Shown here piece after piece: positions 42,139-48,997 of a stretch of 48,997 nucleotides of DNA. The DNA comes from Megamonas hypermegale_A. GTDB lineage: Bacteria; Bacillota; Negativicutes; Selenomonadales; Selenomonadaceae. Location: NCBI RefSeq assembly GCF_030371585.1, contig NZ_JAUDCE010000014.1. One strand, given 5' to 3'. Positions within the stretch are counted from its first letter, which is position 1. The number at the start of each line of letters is the position of its first letter. The notes beneath the pieces are model-generated. The model searched no databases, had not been told where the DNA came from, and saw nothing but the letters and a program-made list of their open reading frames with translations. The position numbers and the translations under genes were made by a program.

Positions 42139-43470
42139 TTAATATTCAAACAATCTTATATTCAAGAGATTGCAGAGGATTTTTATTTCATTTGTAACAT
42201 CGCCGTAAACTACGACAAAATGCGGTTCCCAGCCGTCTTTGACAAATTCTTTCACATACTGCGCCGCTTTGCCGCCTTCCGGTTTTACCGTTACGGAAGT
42301 ACCGTAGAATTTCTGCGGTTCGTCGAGTGCTTCGCCTTTGTACATGAACATTCTGTAGCCGTCCTTATCAGAGCCGAGTCTGATTACCGTTACTTCGCCG
42401 GATTTAAGACCGAAATCCATAACAGGACCGATTTTACGGTTCGGATGAACGCCGAGTTTTGCACCGCATGCGCTGCTTGCCAATGTGCTTGCACCTGCAC
42501 CGCAATGCCAGTAAACGATAGCGTCGCAGTTTTCATCAATGGCTACCGGGTCGCCGAAATACGTTGCCTGACCAGAAAGACGGCTTCCGATATACATGCT
42601 GATTGCACCGCCGATATCCGTTTCACAGGAGGAGGCAATATTGTTGTCATTGAGCATGGAAAGCACAGCACATACAGGAGCGCCGAAGCCGGTAAAGAAA
42701 TCAGGCCAGCAGCGGGAAGCAAGCGCACCGATATTGTTTTCGTCGACAAAAGACTGGAACGCTTTGCGCAGACGGGCATATTTTTCCATATTTTCCGCCG
42801 GAATATTTACATTGATTGTGCGAGCATTAAGTTCCGCCAAATCATCCGCTACTTCTTCCGCCGTATAGCTCTTTGCTTTTTCCATGATGGAAGCGGCTTC
42901 TACGCGGGCTACACGGCTGCCCAATGTGCCGATTAAATCAGTTTCATGTACCGTACCGAAACCGAAGCCTGCCGGCTGATTGCCGACTACGCCGATAACG
43001 AGTTCTTTCAAATCATTTATAAGGCTCAACGCTTTATTATAATTGACAAAAGTATCAATTACATTCTGTTCATCAGGATTTCCGAATACGAAATCGAATT
43101 TTCTGCCCTGCGTATAAACACTGTTGCCGGCGGAAAAAGCACCTGTTAAAGAGTTTAGTTTCAGTCTTGTTCCGTCGATGGACGGTTCTCTCGTTGCCCA
43201 GATAAGTACAGGGCAGTTGAATTTACGCATGATTTCATACATGAATTCCGAGCCGATGAATGTCGTGCACTGATAGATGATTAAATCCGGAGCCGTTACG
43301 TCCTTTAAATATGCCGCTACATCGGCCGGATCGGTAATCAGGCTGTCCGGCGTTTTGATATCAGCAAATATATCTTTTAAAACCTTAACCGATTTAGCGA
43401 AATTTTCTTCCGCGCTCGGCATATAGAATGTTGTCCTTGCGAGAGGAACGAATACTGCTTTAATACCCAT
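42139..43470 (-). CDS. L-fucose/L-arabinose isomerase-family protein, candidate sulfoquinovose isomerase
   Basis: A 443-residue protein with the L-fucose/L-arabinose isomerase layout: an N-terminal Rossmann-like part (DLIIYQCTTFIGSEFMYEIM, PVLIWATREPS), a middle domain (CWPDFFTGFGAPVCAVLSML) and a C-terminal barrel (SCETDIGGAISMYIGS, YWHCGAGASTL, LGVHPNRKIG, MDFGLKSGEVTVIRL). Candidate metal ligands are E in SCETDIGG, D in ENCDAIV and H in YWHCG. In this locus the expected job is conversion of sulfoquinovose to sulfofructose. ATG 43470 is chosen over GTG 43479 because it is the first residue of the conserved part, MGIKAVFV. Substrate inferred. Confidence 0.82.
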   Translation of the reverse strand: MGIKAVFVPLARTTFYMPSAEENFAKSVKVLKDIFADIKTPDSLITDPADVAAYLKDVTAPDLIIYQCTTFIGSEFMYEIMRKFNCPVLIWATREPSIDGTRLKLNSLTGAFSAGNSVYTQGRKFDFVFGNPDEQNVIDTFVNYNKALSLINDLKELVIGVVGNQPAGFGFGTVHETDLIGTLGSRVARVEAASIMEKAKSYTAEEVADDLAELNARTINVNIPAENMEKYARLRKAFQSFVDENNIGALASRCWPDFFTGFGAPVCAVLSMLNDNNIASSCETDIGGAISMYIGSRLSGQATYFGDPVAIDENCDAIVYWHCGAGASTLASSACGAKLGVHPNRKIGPVMDFGLKSGEVTVIRLGSDKDGYRMFMYKGEALDEPQKFYGTSVTVKPEGGKAAQYVKEFVKDGWEPHFVVVYGDVTNEIKILCNLLNIRLFEY

Positions 43471-43507
43471 AATACACACGCTCTCCTTTATTTTTTATTG
43501 CTTATTC

Positions 43508-44719
43508 TTATAAATCCACATCATCCAGCGACAGATAATCATCGTTGAATTCGCCGATAATCGGCAGCAGCCATGCAGTGAACGCATCCGTTACCTGTTT
43601 CGTCTTTACATCGTAAAACGCCTGCGGCACTTTCTTTTCCTTACCGCCTACATCAGCCAGCGGTATCGTCTTATACTCATCTGTCCGGAAATCGGCTCCG
43701 TTTTGTTCCAGATACACCATGACCGAACGATGACCGTCAACAAGAGCGCGAACTGTTGCAAAACCGACTTCATAAGCCTGCATCTCATCTATATCTGAAC
43801 GCAAGGCACCGAAACATCTTTGTGCCATAGTAAGATTTTGTGCTCTGGCTTTGATTTTCAGTTTTTTGCTCACCAGTTCCGCCAAATATACGGAAGCTCC
43901 GTCAAATGTTTTGTTGGCCTGCTTCACATCAGCAAACGGATTGGCGCCGATAGAGTCGCCGTTTTTATCATGAATGCCTTCACCGACAACGGCTACAGCA
44001 AAACCATTTTTATCATATACTGCTTTAATTTCTGCTAAAAATTCTGCTTCGTCAAAATCGTATTCCGGTATATAAATCAAATGCGGCGCGCCGTCTTTTT
44101 TGCGTTTGGCCAAAGAACTCGCCGCTGCCAGCCAGCCGACACTGCGTCCCATGACTTCGATTATTCTGACCTGTTCAAACGTCTTCATCGACTCAAGGTC
44201 GATACTGATATCACGCACAGCCTGCGCTATATATTTAGCAGCGCTGCCGAAGCCCGGGCTGTATTCGATGCCGAACATATCATTGTCCACCGTTTTCGGC
44301 GAACCGATAACTGTCAAGTCTATATTCTGTTTTTCAGCATTTTCGCTGATTACCTTAGCAGCATACATCGTGCCGTTTCCGCCAATCATGATTAAGGCAT
44401 CAATGCCTTTTTCCTGCAATTTGCGCGGAATGGCTGCAAAAATTTCCGCCGTTAAAAACATGCGGCTCGAGCCCAGAAACATTGCCGGCGTATTGCGGAG
44501 ACGGCGCAGCTGGTCTGCTGTCAAGCCAGACAAATCAACAATTCTGCCTTTTAACAATTCTTCAAAACCGTTTAACAGCCCGTATATCTGCAAACCGTTT
44601 TTCTGTGCACTCTCAATAATGCCTGCCAATGTAGAATTTATAACGGCACTGCAACCGCCGGTCTGAACGACTGCCACTTTGCTTATTTTCTTATTTATTA
44701 CATTGACATTAACTGTCAT
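43508..44719 (-). CDS. PfkA-family phosphofructokinase, candidate sulfofructose kinase
   Basis: Sugar kinase of the PfkA superfamily. GGNGT at 113-117 corresponds to the GGDGS nucleotide loop; G116 in place of Asp points to ATP and not pyrophosphate. PKTVDND at 141-147 carries the catalytic Asp D145. EVMGRSVGWLA (188-198) and GEGIH (246-250) complete the site. The 403 residues fit the longer group III-like enzymes. Sulfofructose resembles fructose 6-phosphate with a sulfonate in place of the 6-phosphate, so a PfkA fold is a natural scaffold to phosphorylate C1. An ordinary 6-phosphofructokinase role cannot be excluded; the position beside the aldolase and isomerase supports the special one. 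Confidence 0.85.
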   Translation of the reverse strand: MTVNVNVINKKISKVAVVQTGGCSAVINSTLAGIIESAQKNGLQIYGLLNGFEELLKGRIVDLSGLTADQLRRLRNTPAMFLGSSRMFLTAEIFAAIPRKLQEKGIDALIMIGGNGTMYAAKVISENAEKQNIDLTVIGSPKTVDNDMFGIEYSPGFGSAAKYIAQAVRDISIDLESMKTFEQVRIIEVMGRSVGWLAAASSLAKRKKDGAPHLIYIPEYDFDEAEFLAEIKAVYDKNGFAVAVVGEGIHDKNGDSIGANPFADVKQANKTFDGASVYLAELVSKKLKIKARAQNLTMAQRCFGALRSDIDEMQAYEVGFATVRALVDGHRSVMVYLEQNGADFRTDEYKTIPLADVGGKEKKVPQAFYDVKTKQVTDAFTAWLLPIIGEFNDDYLSLDDVDL

Positions 44720-44769
44720 CTTATTTCAAACCTCATTCTTATCCAAAAATCTATCCCAAATCAAATTTT

Positions 44770-45621
44770 TTATTTTAAGCTGTTTTTCCAATCCTGTGCA
44801 AAAAATTTCAGATTTTCTTCAACAGTTTTAGCTACAGCCGCTTTTGCCTGCTGCGGAGCGCCGATGAAATCATATGCTTCCACATTTTCCATATGAACTT
44901 TTGTAAATGTATCCATGAAGGAACGTTTGATTTCCGTACCAATATTTACTTTCTTAACGCCAAGGTCGATACATTTAGCGAACTGTTCTTTGGAAAGACC
45001 AGTACCGCCATGCAGAACGAGCGGCGTATCGATAAGTTTCGCCGTTCCTTCCAGCACTTCATAATGCAGATGCGGAACGCCTTTGTATAAACCGTGCGCA
45101 TTGCCGATAGAAAGAGCCAGCGCATCCACATTCGTAAGACGGGCAAATTCAGCAGCATCTTTCGGGTCGGTAACTTTAGCGTCAGCTACCGCTTCGCCGT
45201 CCTCAATACCGGCAAGAGCACCGATTTCCGCTTCAACGGAAACACCTACAGCATGAGCTGCTTCCACAACTTTTTTCGTAAGCGCTACATTTTCGTCAAA
45301 CGGCAAATAAGAACCGTCAATCATTACGGCGCTGAAACCGATTTGAATTGCTTTCATGCAGAGCTCGAATGTTTTGGAATGGTCGAGAAATACAGCAGCC
45401 GGAACTTTAGCTTCTTTCGCCAGCTTAACCATGAGCGCGCCGATTTCTTCATTGCCCGGTTTGCTCAAAACAGCACTGCCAATCATGAGGATTACCGGCA
45501 TGTTTGCTTTTTCTGCACCTGCGATAATACCCTGTGCACTAAATAAATCATATGTACTGAATGCACCGACAGCACCTTTTTCCTGCAAACTTAAAATTTC
45601 TTTCAATGATACTAAAGCCAT
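44770..45621 (-). CDS. Class II fructose-bisphosphate aldolase family, candidate sulfofructose-phosphate aldolase
   Basis: Zinc-dependent aldolase. Ligands H81 (FLDHSKTFE), H176 (GNAHGLYKG) and H204 (LVLHGGTGL), with catalytic D80 and acidic E132 (EAEIGALAG), are intact; NIGTEIKRSF (226-235) binds the DHAP phosphate. The 283 residues fit the KbaY/GatY-like short group. In this operon it likely splits 6-deoxy-6-sulfofructose 1-phosphate into DHAP and sulfolactaldehyde; tagatose- or fructose-bisphosphate are conventional alternatives. First gene of the operon below the inverted-repeat-bearing promoter; ATG after AGGAGG. Confidence 0.9.
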   Translation of the reverse strand: MALVSLKEILSLQEKGAVGAFSTYDLFSAQGIIAGAEKANMPVILMIGSAVLSKPGNEEIGALMVKLAKEAKVPAAVFLDHSKTFELCMKAIQIGFSAVMIDGSYLPFDENVALTKKVVEAAHAVGVSVEAEIGALAGIEDGEAVADAKVTDPKDAAEFARLTNVDALALSIGNAHGLYKGVPHLHYEVLEGTAKLIDTPLVLHGGTGLSKEQFAKCIDLGVKKVNIGTEIKRSFMDTFTKVHMENVEAYDFIGAPQQAKAAVAKTVEENLKFFAQDWKNSLK

Positions 45622-45695
45622 AGTAGAAACCTCCTGTTTAAATTAAAACCGAATTTAAAATTTATTGAATTTCACTTATTTTCATTGCTAATAAT

Positions 45696-45778
45696 ATTAT
45701 AGCATTTAAAATATATTTTGCAAGATATATTTTATGGTATAGGTTTTCTTATAACACCATTATAAGAGAACCTATACC
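45696..45778 (-). promoter_or_regulatory. Promoter and candidate operators of the aldolase operon
   Basis: On the minus strand TTGCAA (45718-45723), 16 bases and a perfect TATAAT (45696-45701). An inverted repeat AAAATATAT-N8-ATATATTTT (45708-45733) is centred on the -35. Just upstream a 19-base inverted repeat with one mismatch (45736-45754 and 45760-45778; half-sites GGTATAGGTT and AACCTATACC) follows the gntR stop. The half-sites recall operators of the HutC/UTRA branch of GntR regulators. No T run, so it is not a plain gntR terminator. Confidence 0.62.
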
Positions 45779-45785
45779 TATTTAA

Positions 45786-46544
45786 TTACTGCCAATCTTT
45801 GCTGATTTGATTTTTGTGCAATGTTATATTGTAGCGGTATCTGTCTGCTCTGTACACATTGTATACGTATTCAATCGGCATATCGTCCTGATAGGTCAAT
45901 CGTTCCATCACCAGTACAGGCTCGCCTTTTTTGATATCCAGATATTCCGCTTCTTCTTTTGTCGCAGCCTTTGCCGAAATGCTTTCTTCCGCTTTCGTCA
46001 ACTGCACGTTCAAAAATCTGTCAGCTATTTCATAAACACCCGTATTAGTCAAATCGTATCTCGCCAATTCTCTACCGTACTCCGGCTTCCAGAAGCTGCT
46101 TACGAGTACGAGCTTCTTGTCGTTTATCTTATGCAGTTTCTTGATGAGTATCAATTTTTCCTCGCCCAGATGTTTAATCTCCGGAAATTCTCTAATCACA
46201 GCGTCGGTTATCTCTACTTCCTTGATTTCCAGAACTTCCGCCTTCGGTACAAATCCCTTATTGGTCATTTCTTCAAAAAATCCTGTCAGCTGACCCAGTT
46301 CTTCTTTTATTGGCTCTTTCTTTACAAAAGTGCCTTTGCCGGGTCTTCTTTCAATCCAGCCTTCTTCCACCAGCTGCTTTACCGCACGGCGCACAGTAGT
46401 GGCGCTGACATTGTATTTTTCCATGATTTCGCGGTCGGTAGGGAACATATCGCCTATATTCCACATGCCGCTTTGTATATAGTCTCTAAGTTCATTCGCC
46501 AGTTGATAATGTAACTGTATTGGGGCTGATTTACTAAAAGCCAT
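45786..46544 (-). CDS. GntR family regulator, HutC/UTRA branch
   Basis: DNA-binding repressor or activator. Residues about 8-75 are the GntR winged helix (LHYQLANELRDYIQSG, SATTVRRAVKQLVEEGW, RRPGKGTFV); residues about 95-245 are the UTRA ligand-binding domain (LVSSFWKPEYG, SISAKAATKEEAEYLDI, GEPVLVMERLTYQDD, MPIEYVYNVYRADRY). The 252 residues are normal. It lies between the transporter and aldolase genes on the same strand and probably binds the inverted repeats at 45708-45778. The effector would be a sugar or sugar phosphate of the pathway. Gap 46545-46680 holds AT-rich sequence with a TTGTGA but no convincing -10. Confidence 0.92.
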   Translation of the reverse strand: MAFSKSAPIQLHYQLANELRDYIQSGMWNIGDMFPTDREIMEKYNVSATTVRRAVKQLVEEGWIERRPGKGTFVKKEPIKEELGQLTGFFEEMTNKGFVPKAEVLEIKEVEITDAVIREFPEIKHLGEEKLILIKKLHKINDKKLVLVSSFWKPEYGRELARYDLTNTGVYEIADRFLNVQLTKAEESISAKAATKEEAEYLDIKKGEPVLVMERLTYQDDMPIEYVYNVYRADRYRYNITLHKNQISKDWQ

Positions 46545-46680
46545 TTAAAACTCTCCTCACAATAAAATTAATTATAAAATACTCTACTGTCTCACATTAT
46601 TAAATAATAATACATTTTATTCTATCACAATTTCTTGATTTATATAATTCTATTGCAGGAAAATGCTTTATTTTAACTAA

Positions 46681-48063
46681 TTATGCTTGTTGATTTTTTC
46701 TTTTTTGTAACTCAGCTACTAATTCTTTGAATTTTTCGTCAGTAAGTTTATAGCATGTGCCCATAACGATGATGGTAGCAATAGCCAATACGCCCGGATA
46801 AATGAACATCAAGCCTTTGATGCCTTCCAGCGCGCCTGCGGACTGAACGGCATTCGGCACATAACCTACCAATGTAAGAACAAGACCAGGAACGAAACCT
46901 GCTACAGCCTGGGAACATTTACGGAAGAATGTGAAGAAGGAGTAAATGATACCTTCAGCACGAGTACCAGTTTTCCATTCACCGTATTCTACAGCGTCAG
47001 CAACAAGCGCCCAGTTGAGGCTGTTTACGAAAGCACTGCCGAAGAATGCCACACAGGAGAAAATGATGAATACTGTCGGGTCTGTTACGAATAAATAGTT
47101 TACAAGGTCACCTACTGCCCAAACGGCACAGCCGAACATATAAGTCTGTTTTCTGCCGCCAAGCAGTTTAACCATGCGCGTTACGAGCGCAACACCGATG
47201 AATACGCATCCGATACTGAAGAAGCCCATGTACGGAAGCATTGTCATATCATTTAAGATGTACTGGCAATAGTAAACCTGCACGGCAAGTTTTACGTTGA
47301 ATGCGGAGAATGTAAATAAGTTTACAAGACATAAAATAAGAAGCGGAGTGTTTTTCAAAATGGATCTGAAAGCATTGCCGAGATGAACGCGTTCATGCGC
47401 TCTTCTTTCCACATGCACATGTTCTTTAATATTCAGTGCGCAATACAGTGTCGCAATTACACCGGCAGCCGCAAATACGCATGCTGCTACGAAATAACCG
47501 TGTTCCTGCGTATCAAACATGAGTACAATCGGCATGAAAGCAACCGTCGTGATTAAAAGACCGGTATTGGAACCTGCCTGTCTGAATGCCGCCAGCTGCG
47601 AACGTTCTATCGGGTCCTGCGTCATCGCCGAAGCCATCGAACCGAACGGAATGTTTACAATACTGTAAGATAAACCGAATGCCATATACGAAGCGTATGC
47701 GAATATCAATTTACCGGTAACCGTAAAATCAGGATTAGTAAAACATACTACCGTTAAAAGTGCCAGCGGTATCAAACCGTAAATCATGAACGGTCTGAAT
47801 TTACCCAGTTTCTTGCTGCTGAATTTGCCGGAGTCGACAATCGTACCTACCGTCATATCGGCAAAAGCATCAAATACTTTACTTACGAGGAAGATAGAAC
47901 CTGCCCATACGGCCGGAAGTCCCAAAACGTCCGTGTAGAATTTCAGTAAGTAAATCTGTCCCAAGTCAAATAAAAAGTTGTTTCCGACATCGCCTAAACC
48001 GTAAGCTATCTTTTCTTTCAGCTTCAGTTTCGTTGTCGACACTGCCTGTCCTAAATCGCTCAT
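46681..48063 (-). CDS. GPH-family MFS sugar transporter
   Basis: Cation-coupled sugar symporter of the glycoside-pentoside-hexuronide family. About twelve hydrophobic segments in 460 residues; family motifs KIAYGLGDVGNNFLFDLGQ at the N-terminus, VFDAFADMTVGTIVD in helix 2, GKFRPFMIYG, and WALVADAVEYGEWKTGTR in the second half. E. coli sulfoquinovose transporters YihO and YihP are in this family. Here it is the only transporter of the locus seen in the window, and would import sulfoquinovosyl glycerol or sulfoquinovose. No dedicated exporter for the C3-sulfonate product is visible. ATG follows GGGAGG. Confidence 0.9.
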   Translation of the reverse strand: MSDLGQAVSTTKLKLKEKIAYGLGDVGNNFLFDLGQIYLLKFYTDVLGLPAVWAGSIFLVSKVFDAFADMTVGTIVDSGKFSSKKLGKFRPFMIYGLIPLALLTVVCFTNPDFTVTGKLIFAYASYMAFGLSYSIVNIPFGSMASAMTQDPIERSQLAAFRQAGSNTGLLITTVAFMPIVLMFDTQEHGYFVAACVFAAAGVIATLYCALNIKEHVHVERRAHERVHLGNAFRSILKNTPLLILCLVNLFTFSAFNVKLAVQVYYCQYILNDMTMLPYMGFFSIGCVFIGVALVTRMVKLLGGRKQTYMFGCAVWAVGDLVNYLFVTDPTVFIIFSCVAFFGSAFVNSLNWALVADAVEYGEWKTGTRAEGIIYSFFTFFRKCSQAVAGFVPGLVLTLVGYVPNAVQSAGALEGIKGLMFIYPGVLAIATIIVMGTCYKLTDEKFKELVAELQKRKNQQA

Positions 48064-48113
48064 AATGAATGAGGCCTCCCTTTTTTAATAATAAATTTAA
48101 AATTTAATAGAAA

Positions 48114-48989
48114 TTAAATAATTTCTATTTCATAGCTGCATGTGAATACCTGTCCCGGTTTTAAACAGTTGTTGCCGTCTTTCTGCGAAAAATCAACGTG
48201 CTTGTCTTTTTTGTCGGCAAGACCTTTCCACGGTTCTATGCAGATGAACGGTGCTCCCTGCGGTTTTGTCCAGAAGCCCAGATTATCAAAATTTTCATAG
48301 GAAACTTTGACGGCTTTGCCTGATTTTCTGCTCTTGAGCATTACGCTTTTCGATTTTACATTCTGCAGAAATACGATATCGCGTTTAAACAGTTCTTTCG
48401 TAACCGGAATTGTATCTTCATCTTGCAGAAATGCTTCTTTTACCGGCGGCAGAATGCCGTTTTCCAGAAAATATCGGTCAAGTGTTTCTTTTTGTTCCAA
48501 CACAAGTTCATAATCTTCAAAGCTGTCGCCTGCATCCATCGGGCAGTTGTATGCCGTATGCAGACCGATAGCAAAGAATATATCCTTATCATCCAGATTT
48601 TCTACATAGTAATTTACTTTTACGCCTTTATCTTGAAGTACGTATTCCAATTTTAAGGAAAACTTATACGGATAAAGTTTTAAAGTTTCATCGCTATATT
48701 TCAATTCGTAAATAAGACTATTTTCAGTCTTTTTTAATAAATCGAAATCATTATCTCTGGCAAAACCGTGTACTGTTAAATGGTATTCTTTGCCGTCCAC
48801 ACTGTAAGTATCGTCATGCACTCTGCCTGTTATCGGGAAGCAAATCGGCGCATGCCAGTGCCAATATGCCGCATCACCCTGCCAGATATACTGTGTGCCG
48901 GTTTTTCTATCAAGCAGACCGTGCATTTCAGCACCATGATTTGATACTGTCAGCTCGACATTTTCATTTTGCAAAACTGTTTTTATCAC
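48114..48989 (-). CDS. Aldose 1-epimerase family protein (LacX-like), probable mutarotase
   Basis: Cytoplasmic mutarotase-fold protein of 291 residues. Features: LTVSNHGAEMHGLLDRKTG near the N-terminus, PICFPITGRVHDD, VHGFARDNDF with the family His, FAIGLHTAYNCP with a second His, and FICIEPWKGLADKKDKH. The start is GTG 48989, eight bases from the window edge; the ribosome site lies outside or is absent, and the frame stays open to the edge, so a start further upstream is possible. A mutarotase partner, as YihR in E. coli, fits sulfoquinovose use. It is likely cotranscribed with the transporter 50 bases downstream. Confidence 0.85.
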   Translation of the reverse strand: MIKTVLQNENVELTVSNHGAEMHGLLDRKTGTQYIWQGDAAYWHWHAPICFPITGRVHDDTYSVDGKEYHLTVHGFARDNDFDLLKKTENSLIYELKYSDETLKLYPYKFSLKLEYVLQDKGVKVNYYVENLDDKDIFFAIGLHTAYNCPMDAGDSFEDYELVLEQKETLDRYFLENGILPPVKEAFLQDEDTIPVTKELFKRDIVFLQNVKSKSVMLKSRKSGKAVKVSYENFDNLGFWTKPQGAPFICIEPWKGLADKKDKHVDFSQKDGNNCLKPGQVFTCSYEIEII

Positions 48990-48997
48990 AATTAATC

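Noticed and set aside
42220..42936. Plus-strand open frame opposite the isomerase-family gene
   Set aside because: Reverse shadow with no ribosome site or family motif.
43508..44719. Pyrophosphate-dependent phosphofructokinase
   Set aside because: The PKTVDND motif is shared with PPi enzymes, but Gly and not Asp in GGNGT argues for ATP.

Overview
The window reads as chromosome of an anaerobic, Gram-negative-walled member of the Firmicutes (class Negativicutes, Selenomonadales). This rests on a Firmicutes-type core block (dapF-yicC-remA-gmk-rpoZ-coaBC), a sufCBDSU operon and a SAM-I riboswitch, found together with outer-membrane equipment: an SLH-domain porin of the OmpM type, a TonB-dependent receptor and TonB/ExbB/ExbD. 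A Megamonas-like gut species is my best guess from overall resemblance; the genus is not proven by the sequence. No rRNA, tRNA, CRISPR array, transposase or phage structural gene was seen.

Layout. 1-4.2 kb (+): housekeeping operon from dapF to coaBC, closed by a terminator. 4.2-5.1 kb (-): a fumarylacetoacetate-hydrolase family enzyme. 5.5-10.4 kb (+): sufCBDSU iron-sulfur assembly operon with a strong promoter overlapped by a palindrome. 10.5-22.8 kb (-): an iron/haem island. A Fur-box promoter at 22.75 kb drives exbB-exbD-tonB, a small Com-like zinc-finger protein, a FecB/C/E-type importer and an ABC-2 pair. Beyond a 500-bp palindrome-rich gene-free element lie a flavodoxin, a HutW/ChuW-like radical SAM haem-degrading enzyme, a TonB-dependent receptor with haem-receptor motifs and a ChaN-like lipoprotein. 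22.8-31.5 kb: mixed single genes (D-amino-acid transaminase, small unknown, MBL hydrolase, metK with S-box leader, coiled-coil protein, long glutamine synthetase with a structured leader, iron-type alcohol dehydrogenase, Nudix-DUF523 fusion). 31.5-49 kb (-): a sugar locus with every gene on the minus strand.

The sugar locus is the most interesting part. Its GH31 enzyme closely resembles sulfoquinovosidase (YihQ) and carries the K-E-R-W-Y set of sulfoquinovose-recognition residues. Around it are a mutarotase-like epimerase, a GPH-family MFS transporter, a UTRA-domain GntR regulator, a class II aldolase, a PfkA-type kinase, an L-fucose/arabinose-isomerase-fold protein, a beta-hydroxyacid dehydrogenase, glycerol dehydrogenase, an ATP-type dihydroxyacetone kinase, a porin, a DUF4867 protein and a GH3 glycosidase. 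I infer a pathway for sulfoquinovosyl glycerol in which both halves are used. The sugar goes through isomerase, kinase and aldolase to DHAP plus sulfolactaldehyde, which is then reduced. The glycerol goes through GldA and DhaKL to DHAP. NADH made by GldA could be reoxidised by the sulfolactaldehyde reductase.

Regulation visible in the DNA: a SAM-I riboswitch before metK with P1, antiterminator and terminator all traceable; Fur-like boxes before exbB and the TonB receptor; a Fur-controlled leader before exbB that ends in an intrinsic terminator; a multi-helix leader with a terminator-like end before glnA; and inverted repeats around the promoter of the aldolase operon. All functional statements are inference from sequence, made without database searches.
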